Positions 1 through 8,091 of a stretch of 64,000 nt of DNA are shown here, piece by piece. The translations under genes were made by a program, and so were the position numbers. Source of the DNA: Lactiplantibacillus nangangensis. GTDB lineage: Bacteria; Bacillota; Bacilli; Lactobacillales; Lactobacillaceae. The notes under the pieces are model-generated. The model searched no databases, had not been told where the DNA came from, and saw only the letters and a program-made list of their open reading frames with translations. Position 1 is the first letter of the stretch; each line of letters opens with the position of its first letter. The stretch is from assembly GCF_005405065.1 (NCBI RefSeq), contig NZ_BJDI01000015.1:16824-80823 (forward strand), in the 5' to 3' direction.

Positions 1-123
1 AACTTGGATCGTATTAGCAATTATGATTATCAAAATAGAAAAGTTACTTTGGCGGCAGACATTGAGTGTCCCGTCTCTTTTAGAAAATCACGGGAGCTCA
101 ATAGATTATTGAAGAATAGATAG
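1..123 (+). CDS. LytTR-type response regulator, C-terminal fragment
   Basis: The reading frame is open from the first base and stops at TAG. The 40 visible residues include NLDRISNYD and CPVSFRKSRELNRLL, which fit the last strands and helix of a LytTR DNA-binding domain as in AgrA/PlnC/PlnD-type regulators of peptide quorum sensing. The receiver domain lies outside the window, so the partner kinase and targets are unknown. The family call rests on this short tail only. Confidence 0.6.
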   Translation, partial: NLDRISNYDYQNRKVTLAADIECPVSFRKSRELNRLLKNR

Positions 124-157
124 GATTAGGATCGGATAACAAACGAAGCGCAAAAAA

Positions 158-202
158 TAGTGCTAACTACTGGCAAATCTTGTCAAGCTTAAGTTAGCAC
201 TA
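158..202. terminator. Inverted repeat, possible terminator
   Basis: An 11-bp perfect inverted repeat (158-168 with 192-202) encloses a 23-nt loop. It lies 35 nt after the LytTR gene and before the convergent small membrane gene. There is only a short T-rich stretch after it, so termination is inferred from position. Confidence 0.4.
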
Positions 203-373
203 TATTTAAGTGTTATTGATAAATTAGCGTGATAGCATCCGGATACTGTTCAAGCAGATGGCAGACTAGATGCGACTGAATCCGCATTGATTGCGCGGTT
301 ACAATTTTTGGATTTTCAAGTAAAATCTACCACTTGTAAACATCACAAGTTTAACCGCTTACATTATTGCTGA

Positions 374-574
374 TTAAATCTGATTAAATATCAGCGCAGC
401 ACCAAACAGTAGCATTAGGACGCCAAATGACAGTCCTGACCAAAGTCCTAGGGCAATAAAAGAAGAGACACTCTTGGTTCCGTGTCTTTTGATTTGTAAG
501 AATGCTGCCCTTGCTGCAAATAGTTGCCAGATACCGAGTGCAAGTACGACAACGCCAATTAGTTGTTCAACCAT
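374..574 (-). CDS. Small two-helix membrane protein
   Basis: This 66-aa protein has two hydrophobic segments (about residues 4-22 and 40-62) joined by a short basic loop, so it should sit in the cytoplasmic membrane. An AAAGGTGG ribosome binding site precedes the ATG. I do not recognise the family. It stands alone between a LytTR regulator fragment and a DUF915 gene; nothing shows its function. Confidence 0.65.
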   Translation of the reverse strand: MVEQLIGVVVLALGIWQLFAARAAFLQIKRHGTKSVSSFIALGLWSGLSFGVLMLLFGAALIFNQI

Positions 575-731
575 AGCTATTTACCACCTTTGTATCTTGT
601 TTTGACGAGGTTTCCTTATCGATTTCAATATAGCACGAGCTAACTGACCGAGCCTGTTCTAAATTTTAACGTCACTATTTTCAACATGAACGTTACGGCA
701 GAGTCTTAATTGTTATTGAATTAAAAAAATT

Positions 732-771
732 CAACACCAATCTAAGCAGTTTTATGCCCGGATTGGTGTTG
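732..771 (-). terminator. Rho-independent terminator of the DUF915 gene
   Basis: An 11-bp stem (732-742 with 761-771) is followed on the minus strand by a run of seven T, 18 nt past the stop codon of the hydrolase gene. Confidence 0.8.
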
Positions 772-788
772 GATTTTTAGGTTGTGAT

Positions 789-1598
789 TTATTGATTAAG
801 CAAATTCTGTTTAACGAGCCGTGCCAAATAATTTTCTTGCAACAGGTTGCCGTGGTTAATGTCTTTTTGATTGATGGTCATGGCGTTATAGCGCGTGACC
901 TCGTTCATAAATAGCTTACTCCCAGCGGTCACACTGGATAGCGGCACAACATGGTCGTCACCGTCACCGGCGTCACCCGCAATGTTGATTACGGTATGCA
1001 AGGCTTTGAAGTGGGTCTTATTCGCTAATAATGGTTTGTATAAGGTATCATCAGGTTGCTTTTCACTAGTACCCAAGAATGGCGTCCCAATCAGCATTAA
1101 ATCATGAATTGGAAATGGCTTATCCGTTGCCAAGCCAGCGGCATACCGACTGAAAATTAAGCCACCGTTGGAATAACCGAGCCCATTGGCCGTCGTGAAC
1201 TTGTAATGTTTGACCAGATAGCGCATGGCGTTCGCGAGTCCTTTGGTTTGGTCAATGATGGTGTCATTGGTATCAGCACTATTTTCAAAGAAAATGACGA
1301 CTAAAGTATCGTTGAGCTGCGTATTTTTGACCCGCGTTGAAGTCGCTGAAACGCTCAAATCTTTCGCAACGGTCACGTTGATGACGGGATGAGGTTGCGT
1401 TGCATCCAAAGTTTTGATCAATTGGTCAAAATCTTCGCGGCGGCTATTGCTTCCAGCAATCATGATTAACGGGCGTTTTTGACCGGTGATCACGTGACTG
1501 GCCTGATCAGTATGAAGTTGGGTGATTAGGCCCAAGCCGATGATTGATAAGAGGAATGTTAGCGAAATAATTAATCCCCATTTAAGCTTTTTGGGCAT
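789..1598 (-). CDS. DUF915 alpha/beta hydrolase, membrane-anchored
   Basis: This 269-aa protein starts with a short basic stretch and one hydrophobic segment (residues 8-26), acting as a signal anchor that places the rest outside the cell. The nucleophile elbow GYSNGG, near residue 143, marks a serine alpha/beta hydrolase of the DUF915 type common in lactobacilli. A DGDD segment and a late NHGNL stretch may supply the acid and histidine. The substrate is not known; a cell-surface esterase or lipase is likely. GAGGTGG precedes the ATG. It lies 17 nt downstream of the carbonic anhydrase gene on the same strand and may be co-transcribed with it. Confidence 0.8.
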   Translation of the reverse strand: MPKKLKWGLIISLTFLLSIIGLGLITQLHTDQASHVITGQKRPLIMIAGSNSRREDFDQLIKTLDATQPHPVINVTVAKDLSVSATSTRVKNTQLNDTLVVIFFENSADTNDTIIDQTKGLANAMRYLVKHYKFTTANGLGYSNGGLIFSRYAAGLATDKPFPIHDLMLIGTPFLGTSEKQPDDTLYKPLLANKTHFKALHTVINIAGDAGDGDDHVVPLSSVTAGSKLFMNEVTRYNAMTINQKDINHGNLLQENYLARLVKQNLLNQ

Positions 1599-1615
1599 AG
1601 TCCCACCTCATTTTT

Positions 1616-2257
1616 TTAGAGTCGTTCGGCAATGACTGGACGATCGTTTAACTGCTGAACTTGTCGATTGTTCGGCTGACTAAATAATGCTTGGTAATCA
1701 GCCAGTTGTTTTTCGCCGAGCATGACGCTGTCTGCACAAACGTACCATTCCACGGTTTCGGTTAATGGTGGGGTGGTCAGTGAGCCTAAGTAATGGTAGA
1801 CCGTTCCAGTGACTGGCAATAGTTCTGTTAGGTCGATTGGTTCAGTTAAGGCGTGGCTGGCATTTGGGGTCAGCTGGTCTAACAGCCCTTGAAAACTAGG
1901 ATTAGGCTTGCCGATTCGACCAAAAATTGCGATGACGGCGAGTTGACCGGTGGCACTGCGATGGACAAGATGCCATTCGATTGGTGCGGCTTGACCGTCG
2001 ATTAAATGTTCAGCAGGTGTGTGAAAATGAATTTGTTCAAAGTCAAAGTCGCGGTCGTTCAAGTAAGCCGCGCCAGTCCCGGTCGCTTTAATGGTCGTTG
2101 CGTCACCGGTGATTTCTTTAGCTTGATACAAGCCACGCCAGCTAATAGCTGAAAGTTGTGAAGCCGTGACTGTGGCTGTTTGAATATCGATTGGGGATTG
2201 GAATTTGCCGCCAACTGGTTGCCAGTCGGCTTGGGTTGAATAGTCTAATGTTGTCAT
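1616..2257 (-). CDS. cah: Alpha-type carbonic anhydrase
   Basis: The 213-aa product should interconvert CO2 and bicarbonate. The alpha-class zinc site is visible: HFHTP gives two histidines and EWHLVH the third, with the EHLIDG segment between. GSLTTPPLTE matches the conserved substrate-pocket loop. No signal peptide is apparent, so it is probably cytoplasmic, which is unusual for alpha enzymes but known in lactobacilli. Bicarbonate is used by carbamoyl-phosphate synthase and in purine synthesis, both encoded in this window, so a supporting role is plausible. GGAGG precedes the ATG. Confidence 0.88.
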   Translation of the reverse strand: MTTLDYSTQADWQPVGGKFQSPIDIQTATVTASQLSAISWRGLYQAKEITGDATTIKATGTGAAYLNDRDFDFEQIHFHTPAEHLIDGQAAPIEWHLVHRSATGQLAVIAIFGRIGKPNPSFQGLLDQLTPNASHALTEPIDLTELLPVTGTVYHYLGSLTTPPLTETVEWYVCADSVMLGEKQLADYQALFSQPNNRQVQQLNDRPVIAERL

Positions 2258-2495
2258 GTGAAACCTCCGTAAATGATGTCTTAAGGTCTATTTTCTCACG
2301 GTCGCTGACTTTGTCAATTAATGGTGAATCTTTTTACCAATTCAGGTCGGCCACAATGTTAAAATGGACAGTAGGCGGTGATGTTTTAGTTATACTGATT
2401 AATTGTGCTTGTAACTGACATAACCGATGTGGAAAACTTGATGATTGATAGGATTAAATACGCTACTTTTCTAACTTGGCTATGAGTTTAATCTA

Positions 2496-2645
2496 GCCGA
2501 GAGAGTAAGCAATTTTAGTGCTCAGTGGTGAAATTTTACTTAGTCGAGGGGGTTACTCGGCTTAGTAAAAGCCCGGTTTGCGAGACCGTCCTTTGGCTCG
2601 CAACCGTGGCCACCACGTTCCAGCACTAAAATTGCTTGCTCGGTA
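2496..2645 (+). repeat. Structured intergenic element, copy A
   Basis: A 102-nt core (2523-2624) is repeated at 7668-7769 with five differences. In this copy the core is closed by a 16-bp perfect stem (2507-2522 with 2622-2637), extended by CCGAG/CTCGG. Inside are GTGGTG/CACCAC (2525-2530 with 2611-2616) and two hairpins (2534-2548 with 2556-2570; 2574-2584 with 2597-2606), giving a junction-like fold. The closing stem has a different sequence in copy B but is equally complementary. It fills the gap between the carbonic anhydrase and phosphatase genes. Function unknown. Confidence 0.75.
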
Positions 2646-2709
2646 GGCGGCAAGTGATATCAATCAGACAATTTCCAGCAATAAATTCATAGAATAGGTG
2701 GCAGGACTC

Positions 2710-3501
2710 ATGGCAAATGAACGATTATTACCGATTCAAAAAGGCTTCAATTTTCGTGAACTCGGTGGCTATCAAACGAAAGATGGTCATCAGCTCAAAT
2801 GGCATAAATTAATTCGGAGTGGCGGCTTAGACGAACTGACCCAAGCTGATCTGAAATTTTTAGATGAGTACGGCGTGCGTTATGATGTTGATTTTCGCTC
2901 ACCACAAGAAGTTTTAGATAGTCCGGATCGAGTTCCTGGCAATGCCAAATACTTATACGCGCCCGTTTTTAACGTGGACGAAACCAAAAATTCAGACGGC
3001 ACCGATAAAATGACGGCTGACTTGGAAACTCACCCTGATAGTGGTTACCGCCACATGTTGAAAGTTTATCGGATGGTGGTCAACGAACATCACGCGAAGC
3101 TTGAATATCGCCGGTTCTTCGATGCATTGTTGGCGAACGACCAACCAAACGAATCGTTACTCTTCCATTGTACGGCGGGTAAAGACCGGACTGGGATGGG
3201 TGCGGTCTACTTACTGACAGCACTAGGCGTTGAGCCAGAGACCATTCGAGAAGATTACTTGCTGACTAATTCCGCTTCGGCGGCCCGCATTGATGGCGCA
3301 GTGGCGGATGCCCAAAAACAGGGTGCTAGTTCGGATACGGTCGAAAGTATCCGGGCCTTGTGGTCAGTTAACGATGATTATTTAGACGCAGCCTTATCTG
3401 AAATCAAGCATCAATCTGGCAACATTGAACATTACTTGCGGACAGAATTGAAGTTGACCAAAACCGAAATCATGCGGTTGCGTGAGTTATATTTAGACTA
3501 A
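2710..3501 (+). CDS. Tyrosine-protein phosphatase (phosphatase-3 family)
   Basis: The 263-aa product has the signature loop HCTAGKDRTG near residue 159, the CX5R catalytic motif of protein tyrosine/lipid phosphatases, and an N-terminal FRELGGY segment typical of the Tyr_phosphatase_3 family. An acidic DVDFRSPQE segment lies before the loop. It should remove phosphate from phosphotyrosine or phosphoinositide-like substrates in the cytoplasm; the target is unknown. I chose ATG 2710, behind AGGTGGCAGG, over an upstream GTG at 2698. The lipoate ligase gene follows after 15 nt, so the two probably share a transcript. Confidence 0.85.
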   Translation: MANERLLPIQKGFNFRELGGYQTKDGHQLKWHKLIRSGGLDELTQADLKFLDEYGVRYDVDFRSPQEVLDSPDRVPGNAKYLYAPVFNVDETKNSDGTDKMTADLETHPDSGYRHMLKVYRMVVNEHHAKLEYRRFFDALLANDQPNESLLFHCTAGKDRTGMGAVYLLTALGVEPETIREDYLLTNSASAARIDGAVADAQKQGASSDTVESIRALWSVNDDYLDAALSEIKHQSGNIEHYLRTELKLTKTEIMRLRELYLD

Positions 3502-3516
3502 GCGGGAAGTGACAGT

Positions 3517-4542
3517 ATGCGTTATTTAACTAGTCCTAGTCACGATATTCGGACTAACTTGGCGATTGAAACTTATTTAATGGCACATGCCGATTTATCC
3601 GAACCAATTTTGTACTTCTATATTAATTCGCCATGCATTATTGTCGGACGCTACCAGAACGTCTTGGCTGAAATTAACCAAGCTTACGTTGAACAGCAAA
3701 AAATCATTTTAACGCGACGAACTTCTGGTGGCGGCGCAGTCTTTGATGACCTCGGCAATGTCAGCTTCAGTTTTATTACGAAAGATGACGGGAACGGTTT
3801 TGGCAATTTCAAGCGTTTCACGGCGCCAGTGTTAAAAGCGTTGCATACGATGGGCGCAACTGGTGCGGAGATGAGTGGTCGTAACGACTTATTGATCGAT
3901 GGTAAGAAGTTTTCTGGCAATGCGATGCATGTGGAAAATGGTCGCTTATTTTCGCATGGCACCTTGATGTACGATGTTGATCAATCGCAAATTGTCAAAG
4001 CTTTAACGGTGCCCGCCGATAAAATGGCGTCCAAAGGGATCAAATCGGTACGCAGTCGGGTCACCAATTTGCGGCCGTATTTAGCACCAGAATATCAACA
4101 TTTAACCATTGAAGCTTTTCGTGACACGTTAGCGCGTGAAATCCTTGGGGTGACTGACCTAGCTTCGGCTAAAACTTACCCTTTGGATAACGAAGCCCAA
4201 GCCGGTGTCGCAGCGTTGAATCAAAAGTATTTTAAGAATTGGGATTGGATCTATGGCCAATCACCAGCTTTTGAACTGAAACATCGGCGGCATTTCACTG
4301 CCGGCACGGTCGAGTTTCGCTTAAATATTGCAGCTGGTCGAATCGCTGATTTAACTGTCTATGGTGATTTCTTTGGGTCACAACCGGTCCAGCCAGTGTT
4401 GGATCACTTAAAAGGTGTGAAATACACGCGGGCAGCAGTGACCACCGCGTTAGCTGATTTAGACTTGACCCAGTACTTTGGCCAGATTGAACGTGAAGCC
4501 TTGATCGATTTGATTGTTGAACAGGGTGACGCGCAAAAGTAA
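3517..4542 (+). CDS. lplA: Lipoate-protein ligase A
   Basis: The 341-aa product should activate free lipoate with ATP and attach it to the E2 subunits of 2-oxoacid dehydrogenases or GcvH. The RRTSGGGAVF motif binds lipoyl-AMP, and GRNDLLIDGKKFSGNA holds the conserved lysine. The C-terminal accessory domain (about residues 240-330) is present, so this is the full two-domain ligase. AAGTGACAGT precedes ATG 3517. A strong terminator follows at once. Confidence 0.92.
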   Translation: MRYLTSPSHDIRTNLAIETYLMAHADLSEPILYFYINSPCIIVGRYQNVLAEINQAYVEQQKIILTRRTSGGGAVFDDLGNVSFSFITKDDGNGFGNFKRFTAPVLKALHTMGATGAEMSGRNDLLIDGKKFSGNAMHVENGRLFSHGTLMYDVDQSQIVKALTVPADKMASKGIKSVRSRVTNLRPYLAPEYQHLTIEAFRDTLAREILGVTDLASAKTYPLDNEAQAGVAALNQKYFKNWDWIYGQSPAFELKHRRHFTAGTVEFRLNIAAGRIADLTVYGDFFGSQPVQPVLDHLKGVKYTRAAVTTALADLDLTQYFGQIEREALIDLIVEQGDAQK

Positions 4543-4550
4543 GCGTATAA

Positions 4551-4579
4551 AAGGGTTGTCAGCAGTGACAACTTTTTTT
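4551..4579 (+). terminator. Terminator after lplA
   Basis: A 7-bp stem (4555-4561 with 4566-4572) with a 4-nt loop is followed by seven T. Confidence 0.85.
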
Positions 4580-4611
4580 AACATAAAATGTAACCGTTTT
4601 AAAATATTGTT

Positions 4612-4640
4612 TTGCTTTATATCGTGAAATCATTTACAAT
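4612..4640 (+). promoter_or_regulatory. Promoter of the flavin reductase pair
   Basis: TTGCTT and TACAAT are separated by 17 nt. The transcript would have a leader of about 145 nt before the ATG at 4794; I see no known riboswitch in it. Confidence 0.55.
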
Positions 4641-4793
4641 GTAGTCATCGATAATTATTTTATATAAAAACGACTGATGATTAAGCAAATTCAGGTAACC
4701 AGTTCTACTTATCACTGCGGTGGTGAACCAATCGGTAGGCGGCAAAAACACTAGTCTAGTTGTTAAATCCAATGGAAAAAGGAGTTCTGAAAA

Positions 4794-5402
4794 ATGCACA
4801 AGTTTGTAGCTATCGTTGGGAGTAATTCTGATGACTCGACGAATCGAAAGTTATTACAGTTCATGAAAAGACATTTTGCAGCTCAAGCTGAAATTGACTT
4901 GGTTGAAATCAAAGATTTACCAATGTTCAATAAGCCAGAAAATCGTCAGGTCCCAGCTGCGGCCACGGCTATTGCTGAAAAAATCGATCAAGCGGACGGC
5001 GTCATCATTAGTACGCCAGAATATGATCATTCAGCACCAGCCGTGTTAATGAACGCGCTGGAATGGTTGTCATTTCATATTCATCCCTTTGTGGATAAAC
5101 CTGTCATGATTATTGGCGCGTCATATGGGTCACTCGGGACGTCACGGGCGCAAGCGCATCTCCGTCAAATCCTGGATTCACCTGAATTACGTGCTCGAAT
5201 CATGCCAAGCTCTGAATTTTTATTAGGGCATTCATTACAAGCTTTTGATGATGAAGGCAATCTGGTGGATCAACAAAAATTAGCAAAATTAACGGGCTTA
5301 TTCACCGATTTTCAAACTTTCGTGGATATTACGAAAGAATTGAATCATGCGAATGAAGTGAACCGTAAAGAAGTTCAGAATGTCAACTGGGACAAGCTAT
5401 AG
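4794..5402 (+). CDS. NADPH-dependent FMN reductase, stand-alone
   Basis: This 202-aa flavodoxin-like protein begins with the phosphate-binding loop VGSNSDDSTNRK. The STPEYDHSAPAVLMNALEW segment resembles the FMN contact loop of the NADPH_dep_FMN_red family (azoreductase/chromate reductase type). It should pass electrons from NAD(P)H through FMN to flavin, quinone-like or other acceptors in the cytoplasm. AAAGGAG precedes the ATG. A paralogous domain starts the next gene 16 nt downstream, so the two proteins probably act as a pair. Confidence 0.85.
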   Translation: MHKFVAIVGSNSDDSTNRKLLQFMKRHFAAQAEIDLVEIKDLPMFNKPENRQVPAAATAIAEKIDQADGVIISTPEYDHSAPAVLMNALEWLSFHIHPFVDKPVMIIGASYGSLGTSRAQAHLRQILDSPELRARIMPSSEFLLGHSLQAFDDEGNLVDQQKLAKLTGLFTDFQTFVDITKELNHANEVNRKEVQNVNWDKL

Positions 5403-5418
5403 ATAGGAGTTTTGTGAC

Positions 5419-6735
5419 ATGAAATTAGTTGGAATCGCCGGCTCCGTTGCGGATAAATCTTACAACCGGCTACTATTAAAGTTTATTGCCAATCATTTTA
5501 GTGACACTGTGGATGTCGAAATCCTCGATATTCAAGATGTCCCAATGTTTAACCAAAGTGATGATCAGACTGACAGTGAATCAGTTCAATATTTGAGTAA
5601 CAAGATTAAACAAGCTGACGGGGTCATTATTGCGACGCCAGAACATAATCATACGATTACGGCCAGCTTGAAGAGTGTGATCGAATGGTTGTCGTATAAG
5701 ATTCACCCGTTATCAGGCAAGCCAGTGATGATTGTTGGGGCTTCTTACTACGATCAAGGGTCATCGCGAGCGCAACTGAACTTGCGTCAGATTTTGGAAT
5801 CACCAGGTGTTGATGCCATCGTGATGCCCGGAAATGAATTTTTGCTAGGCGAAGTCAAAGACGCGTTTGATGATCAGCACAATTTAAAGGACGCGCGGAC
5901 AGTCGGTTTCTTGAAAGAAACGCTCGATAAGTTCGTTAAGTTTGTTAAAGTCATCAATACGATGAATGGGCCAGCCGCAGATGATGGCTGGAAGTCCGAA
6001 GATTTAGAGTCACACGGCAAAGTTGAAACAACCATTGAAGGCGTGGATATGCACGCGGCAGATTGGGTCGAAAAAGCGTCAGCCAAGACCCACGCGGCGT
6101 CCGGTGACGACTATGTTGAGTTGGATCGTGGTGTTTTGACGGTCAACCAATTGAATTACTTCTTGAATTCCATGCCAATGGAACTAACGTATGCGGATGC
6201 GAATAATCAATTTATTTATTACAATCACAATGCGGATGCCAAGGATATGTTAGCCTCACGGACACCGGCGCAAGCGGGTAACCCGATGGCAGACTGTCAT
6301 CCAAAGCGGGCAATTCCACATGTGCAACAAGTGATTCACATGTTGCGGACGGGCAAGACTGATTTGTTCAAACTCCCCGTACCGGGAAATGGTCCCGACA
6401 AGTACGTCATGCATTATTATCAAGCGATGCACGATGCTAAGGGAGAATATAAAGGAATTAATGAATTGGTCCTCGATATTATGCCAATCGTTAAGTACTA
6501 CCTCTCCCATACTGGTCAAGTGTTAGCCAAAAATCCGAATGCCAAGACGGATGCTGTTTCTGGCGCTTCTGCTAAAGCAGCGACACCAAAGCCAGACAGT
6601 GTTTCCGGTGCGTCCGCGGACGTTGCCCCCGAAGCACCTGATGAGGTCTCCGGTGCTTCGGCAGATCCAGAACCAGTGACACCAGCACAACCTGAAGTTG
6701 ACAGTGTTTCTGGGGCTTCTGGTAATGATAACTAA
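5419..6735 (+). CDS. FMN reductase fused to PAS-like domain and VSGAS-repeat tail
   Basis: Residues 1-185 form an NADPH-dependent FMN reductase close to the preceding gene product. Residues about 235-385 resemble a PAS_10/DUF438-type domain ([36 protein letters not shown]). The last 55 residues are low-complexity, Pro/Ala-rich, with four motifs: DAVSGAS, DSVSGAS, DEVSGAS and DSVSGAS. These match the D-x-x-(S/T)-G-A-(S/T) sites where ApbE links FMN to serine or threonine. I infer a soluble redox enzyme carrying up to four covalent flavins as an electron relay, resembling ArdA/Hcr-type reductases. No apbE lies in the window. AGGAG precedes ATG. Confidence 0.8.
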   Translation: MKLVGIAGSVADKSYNRLLLKFIANHFSDTVDVEILDIQDVPMFNQSDDQTDSESVQYLSNKIKQADGVIIATPEHNHTITASLKSVIEWLSYKIHPLSGKPVMIVGASYYDQGSSRAQLNLRQILESPGVDAIVMPGNEFLLGEVKDAFDDQHNLKDARTVGFLKETLDKFVKFVKVINTMNGPAADDGWKSEDLESHGKVETTIEGVDMHAADWVEKASAKTHAASGDDYVELDRGVLTVNQLNYFLNSMPMELTYADANNQFIYYNHNADAKDMLASRTPAQAGNPMADCHPKRAIPHVQQVIHMLRTGKTDLFKLPVPGNGPDKYVMHYYQAMHDAKGEYKGINELVLDIMPIVKYYLSHTGQVLAKNPNAKTDAVSGASAKAATPKPDSVSGASADVAPEAPDEVSGASADPEPVTPAQPEVDSVSGASGNDN

Positions 6736-6752
6736 AATTTTGTCATAGAAAT

Positions 6753-6785
6753 AGGATGAGTAACCAAACCACGGTTGCTCATCCT
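6753..6785. terminator. Bidirectional terminator
   Basis: A 13-bp stem (6753-6765 with 6773-6785) is followed by seven T on the plus strand. It separates the convergent reductase and membrane protein genes. Confidence 0.85.
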
Positions 6786-6791
6786 ATTTTT

Positions 6792-6989
6792 TTAGGAATG
6801 TTTTGGTTTAAGTTCAAAAAATGAATTCCAAATGCTGGCACAAGCGAGAATGAAAATAATCGGGTAGGTGAAAATATCACCGGCAGTGATCATGGTGTGT
6901 GGGAAACCAAAAATGGTGACCCAGACAAACACGAGTCCCAACCAGAAACCGAATGACTTATAAAAAGAAATGGGTCGTTTTAATTGCAT
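6792..6989 (-). CDS. Small membrane protein, two helices
   Basis: The 65-aa product has two hydrophobic segments (about residues 10-32 and 36-57) and a basic C-terminus. I do not recognise the family. It is monocistronic and convergent with the flavin reductase operon. Nothing in the sequence shows its role. Confidence 0.55.
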   Translation of the reverse strand: MQLKRPISFYKSFGFWLGLVFVWVTIFGFPHTMITAGDIFTYPIIFILACASIWNSFFELKPKHS

Positions 6990-7204
6990 CTCGATGCCTT
7001 CTCTCCGAATGAGGCCATCTGTCCTAAAAACGATACGAACGATTCGATGGCTGTCAGGACAAATGGTTAGCCTAATCTCAAAATTAATTAAGCAACGCTA
7101 GTTTAGAACCGAGGGCCATCAAAGTATAGGTGAAAGTTTCGAAATGGCTGAGGTGTTTTAAATTTAAAGCCAGCGCATGTTAGTTCATTAAAGATTGAAA
7201 GTGG

Positions 7205-7400
7205 GGACAGCCGCTTCCGGTTGGCACTGATTGCATGCGGTCGTGGGACCGGGGCCAGCCTGAAAAGCGGTCTGCCCCCTCGTTTGGAACAGTTGCGAAA
7301 GGCGCAATTGTCCCGAACGGTCCGTGGTGTAAAGCCGGAAAAATCGCCGACTTAACGCCACCTTCACGACCGATACAATCAGTGCCAACCTCCAGCTATT
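7205..7400 (+). repeat. Large structured intergenic element, copy 1
   Basis: This is one of three near-full copies (others at 19485 and 39297) plus two fragments. A 15-bp perfect closing stem (7219-7233 with 7376-7390) is followed by an 8-bp inner stem (7238-7245 with 7365-7372). Inside are a GGGGCCAG/CTGCCCC hairpin (7251-7258 with 7272-7278), a long hairpin around 7284-7318, and a conserved hairpin with loop CCGTGGTGTAA. Arm sequences differ from the other copies, but pairing is kept. It occupies part of the long gap 6990-8091. Open frames across it are not conserved and I do not call them genes. Confidence 0.75.
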
Positions 7401-7644
7401 TTAGTGGCGTTAGCTGAATAGGGGGTGTTTAAAATGATGTTTACTAGCATCGCCAACGTTGAATAACTTTTCTGAACAATTGAGTCTGAGTGATCTTAGT
7501 AATTAGTCTAAGGTTACTGGTTATACTTTGGCAGACATGCTCTCAGTACTGCCATTCTGATTGAGAACTCACTAAAAGTCGTCAGTTTCTTGTTCTGAAC
7601 TGGGTCGTTGCTGTTTCAGTTTCTAAAAAGAATGTTTTACCTAG

Positions 7645-7790
7645 CGCAGGACGGTCTGGATGACTCTCAGTGGTGAAATTTTACTTAGTCGAGGGGTTTA
7701 CTCGGCTTAGTAAAAGCCCGGTTTACGAGACCGCACTTTGGCTCGTAACCGTGGCCACCACGTTCCAGCGTCGATCCAGACCGTCCGGAG
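7645..7790 (+). repeat. Structured intergenic element, copy B
   Basis: This is the second copy of the 102-nt core seen at 2523-2624. Its closing stem (7649-7661 with 7774-7786, 13 bp perfect) has no sequence similarity to that of copy A. In the last internal hairpin, G-C in copy A is replaced by A-T here (7719-7729 with 7742-7751), a compensatory change. It lies in the long intergenic region upstream of purE. Confidence 0.75.
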
Positions 7791-7984
7791 CGGCAATGAG
7801 CCCCGATTTCAAAGTTATCAAGCAAACACGCCACAAAAAGTATCGTTCGTAAATTACTAATAAAAGGATTTATAATTAAAATCCAGCTAAACCCGTTGAT
7901 TTGGTGGTCAACCTAACCAATCGCCAACACGACGGATATAAAATTAATAATGTTAAACTTAACTAAGTTAATAGCCATTTTAAT

Positions 7985-8029
7985 AAACACGAACATTAAA
8001 ACGTTAATTAATCGATAAAGTTAAGAAAT
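7985..8029. promoter_or_regulatory. Possible pair of PurR boxes upstream of purE
   Basis: 7985-7997 matches the PurBox consensus AWWWCCGAACWWT at 11 of 13 positions, and 8017-8029 matches its inverse at 11 of 13. They face each other with 19 nt between, close to the 16-17 nt known for Bacillus PurR. They sit just upstream of the promoter, where activation by PurR/PRPP control is expected. The second box lacks the central CGAA, so this is tentative. Confidence 0.4.
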
Positions 8030-8032
8030 TCG

Positions 8033-8061
8033 TTGACAGCGACTAGTGAGGTTGTTAAACT
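8033..8061 (+). promoter_or_regulatory. Promoter of the purine operon
   Basis: Perfect TTGACA (8033-8038), a 17-nt spacer, then TAAACT (8056-8061). Transcription should begin near 8068, giving a short leader of about 24 nt before purE. Confidence 0.85.
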
Positions 8062-8091
8062 TATCATGAAAACAAAGAAAGAAGGATTGAG

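Noticed and set aside
2191..2418. 75-codon plus-strand frame over the carbonic anhydrase start
   Set aside because: Antisense to a clear gene and without start signals.
4617..4799. 60-codon minus-strand frame in the flavin reductase leader
   Set aside because: Antisense to a promoter and leader; no ribosome site.
7235..7417. Open frames of about 60 codons inside the large structured element (also 19482-19676 and 39294-39500)
   Set aside because: They lack ribosome sites and the translated sequences are not conserved between copies, while base pairing is.
7842..7854. Another PurBox-like sequence (ATCGTTCGTAAAT)
   Set aside because: It lies about 190 nt upstream of the promoter and has no partner box at normal spacing.
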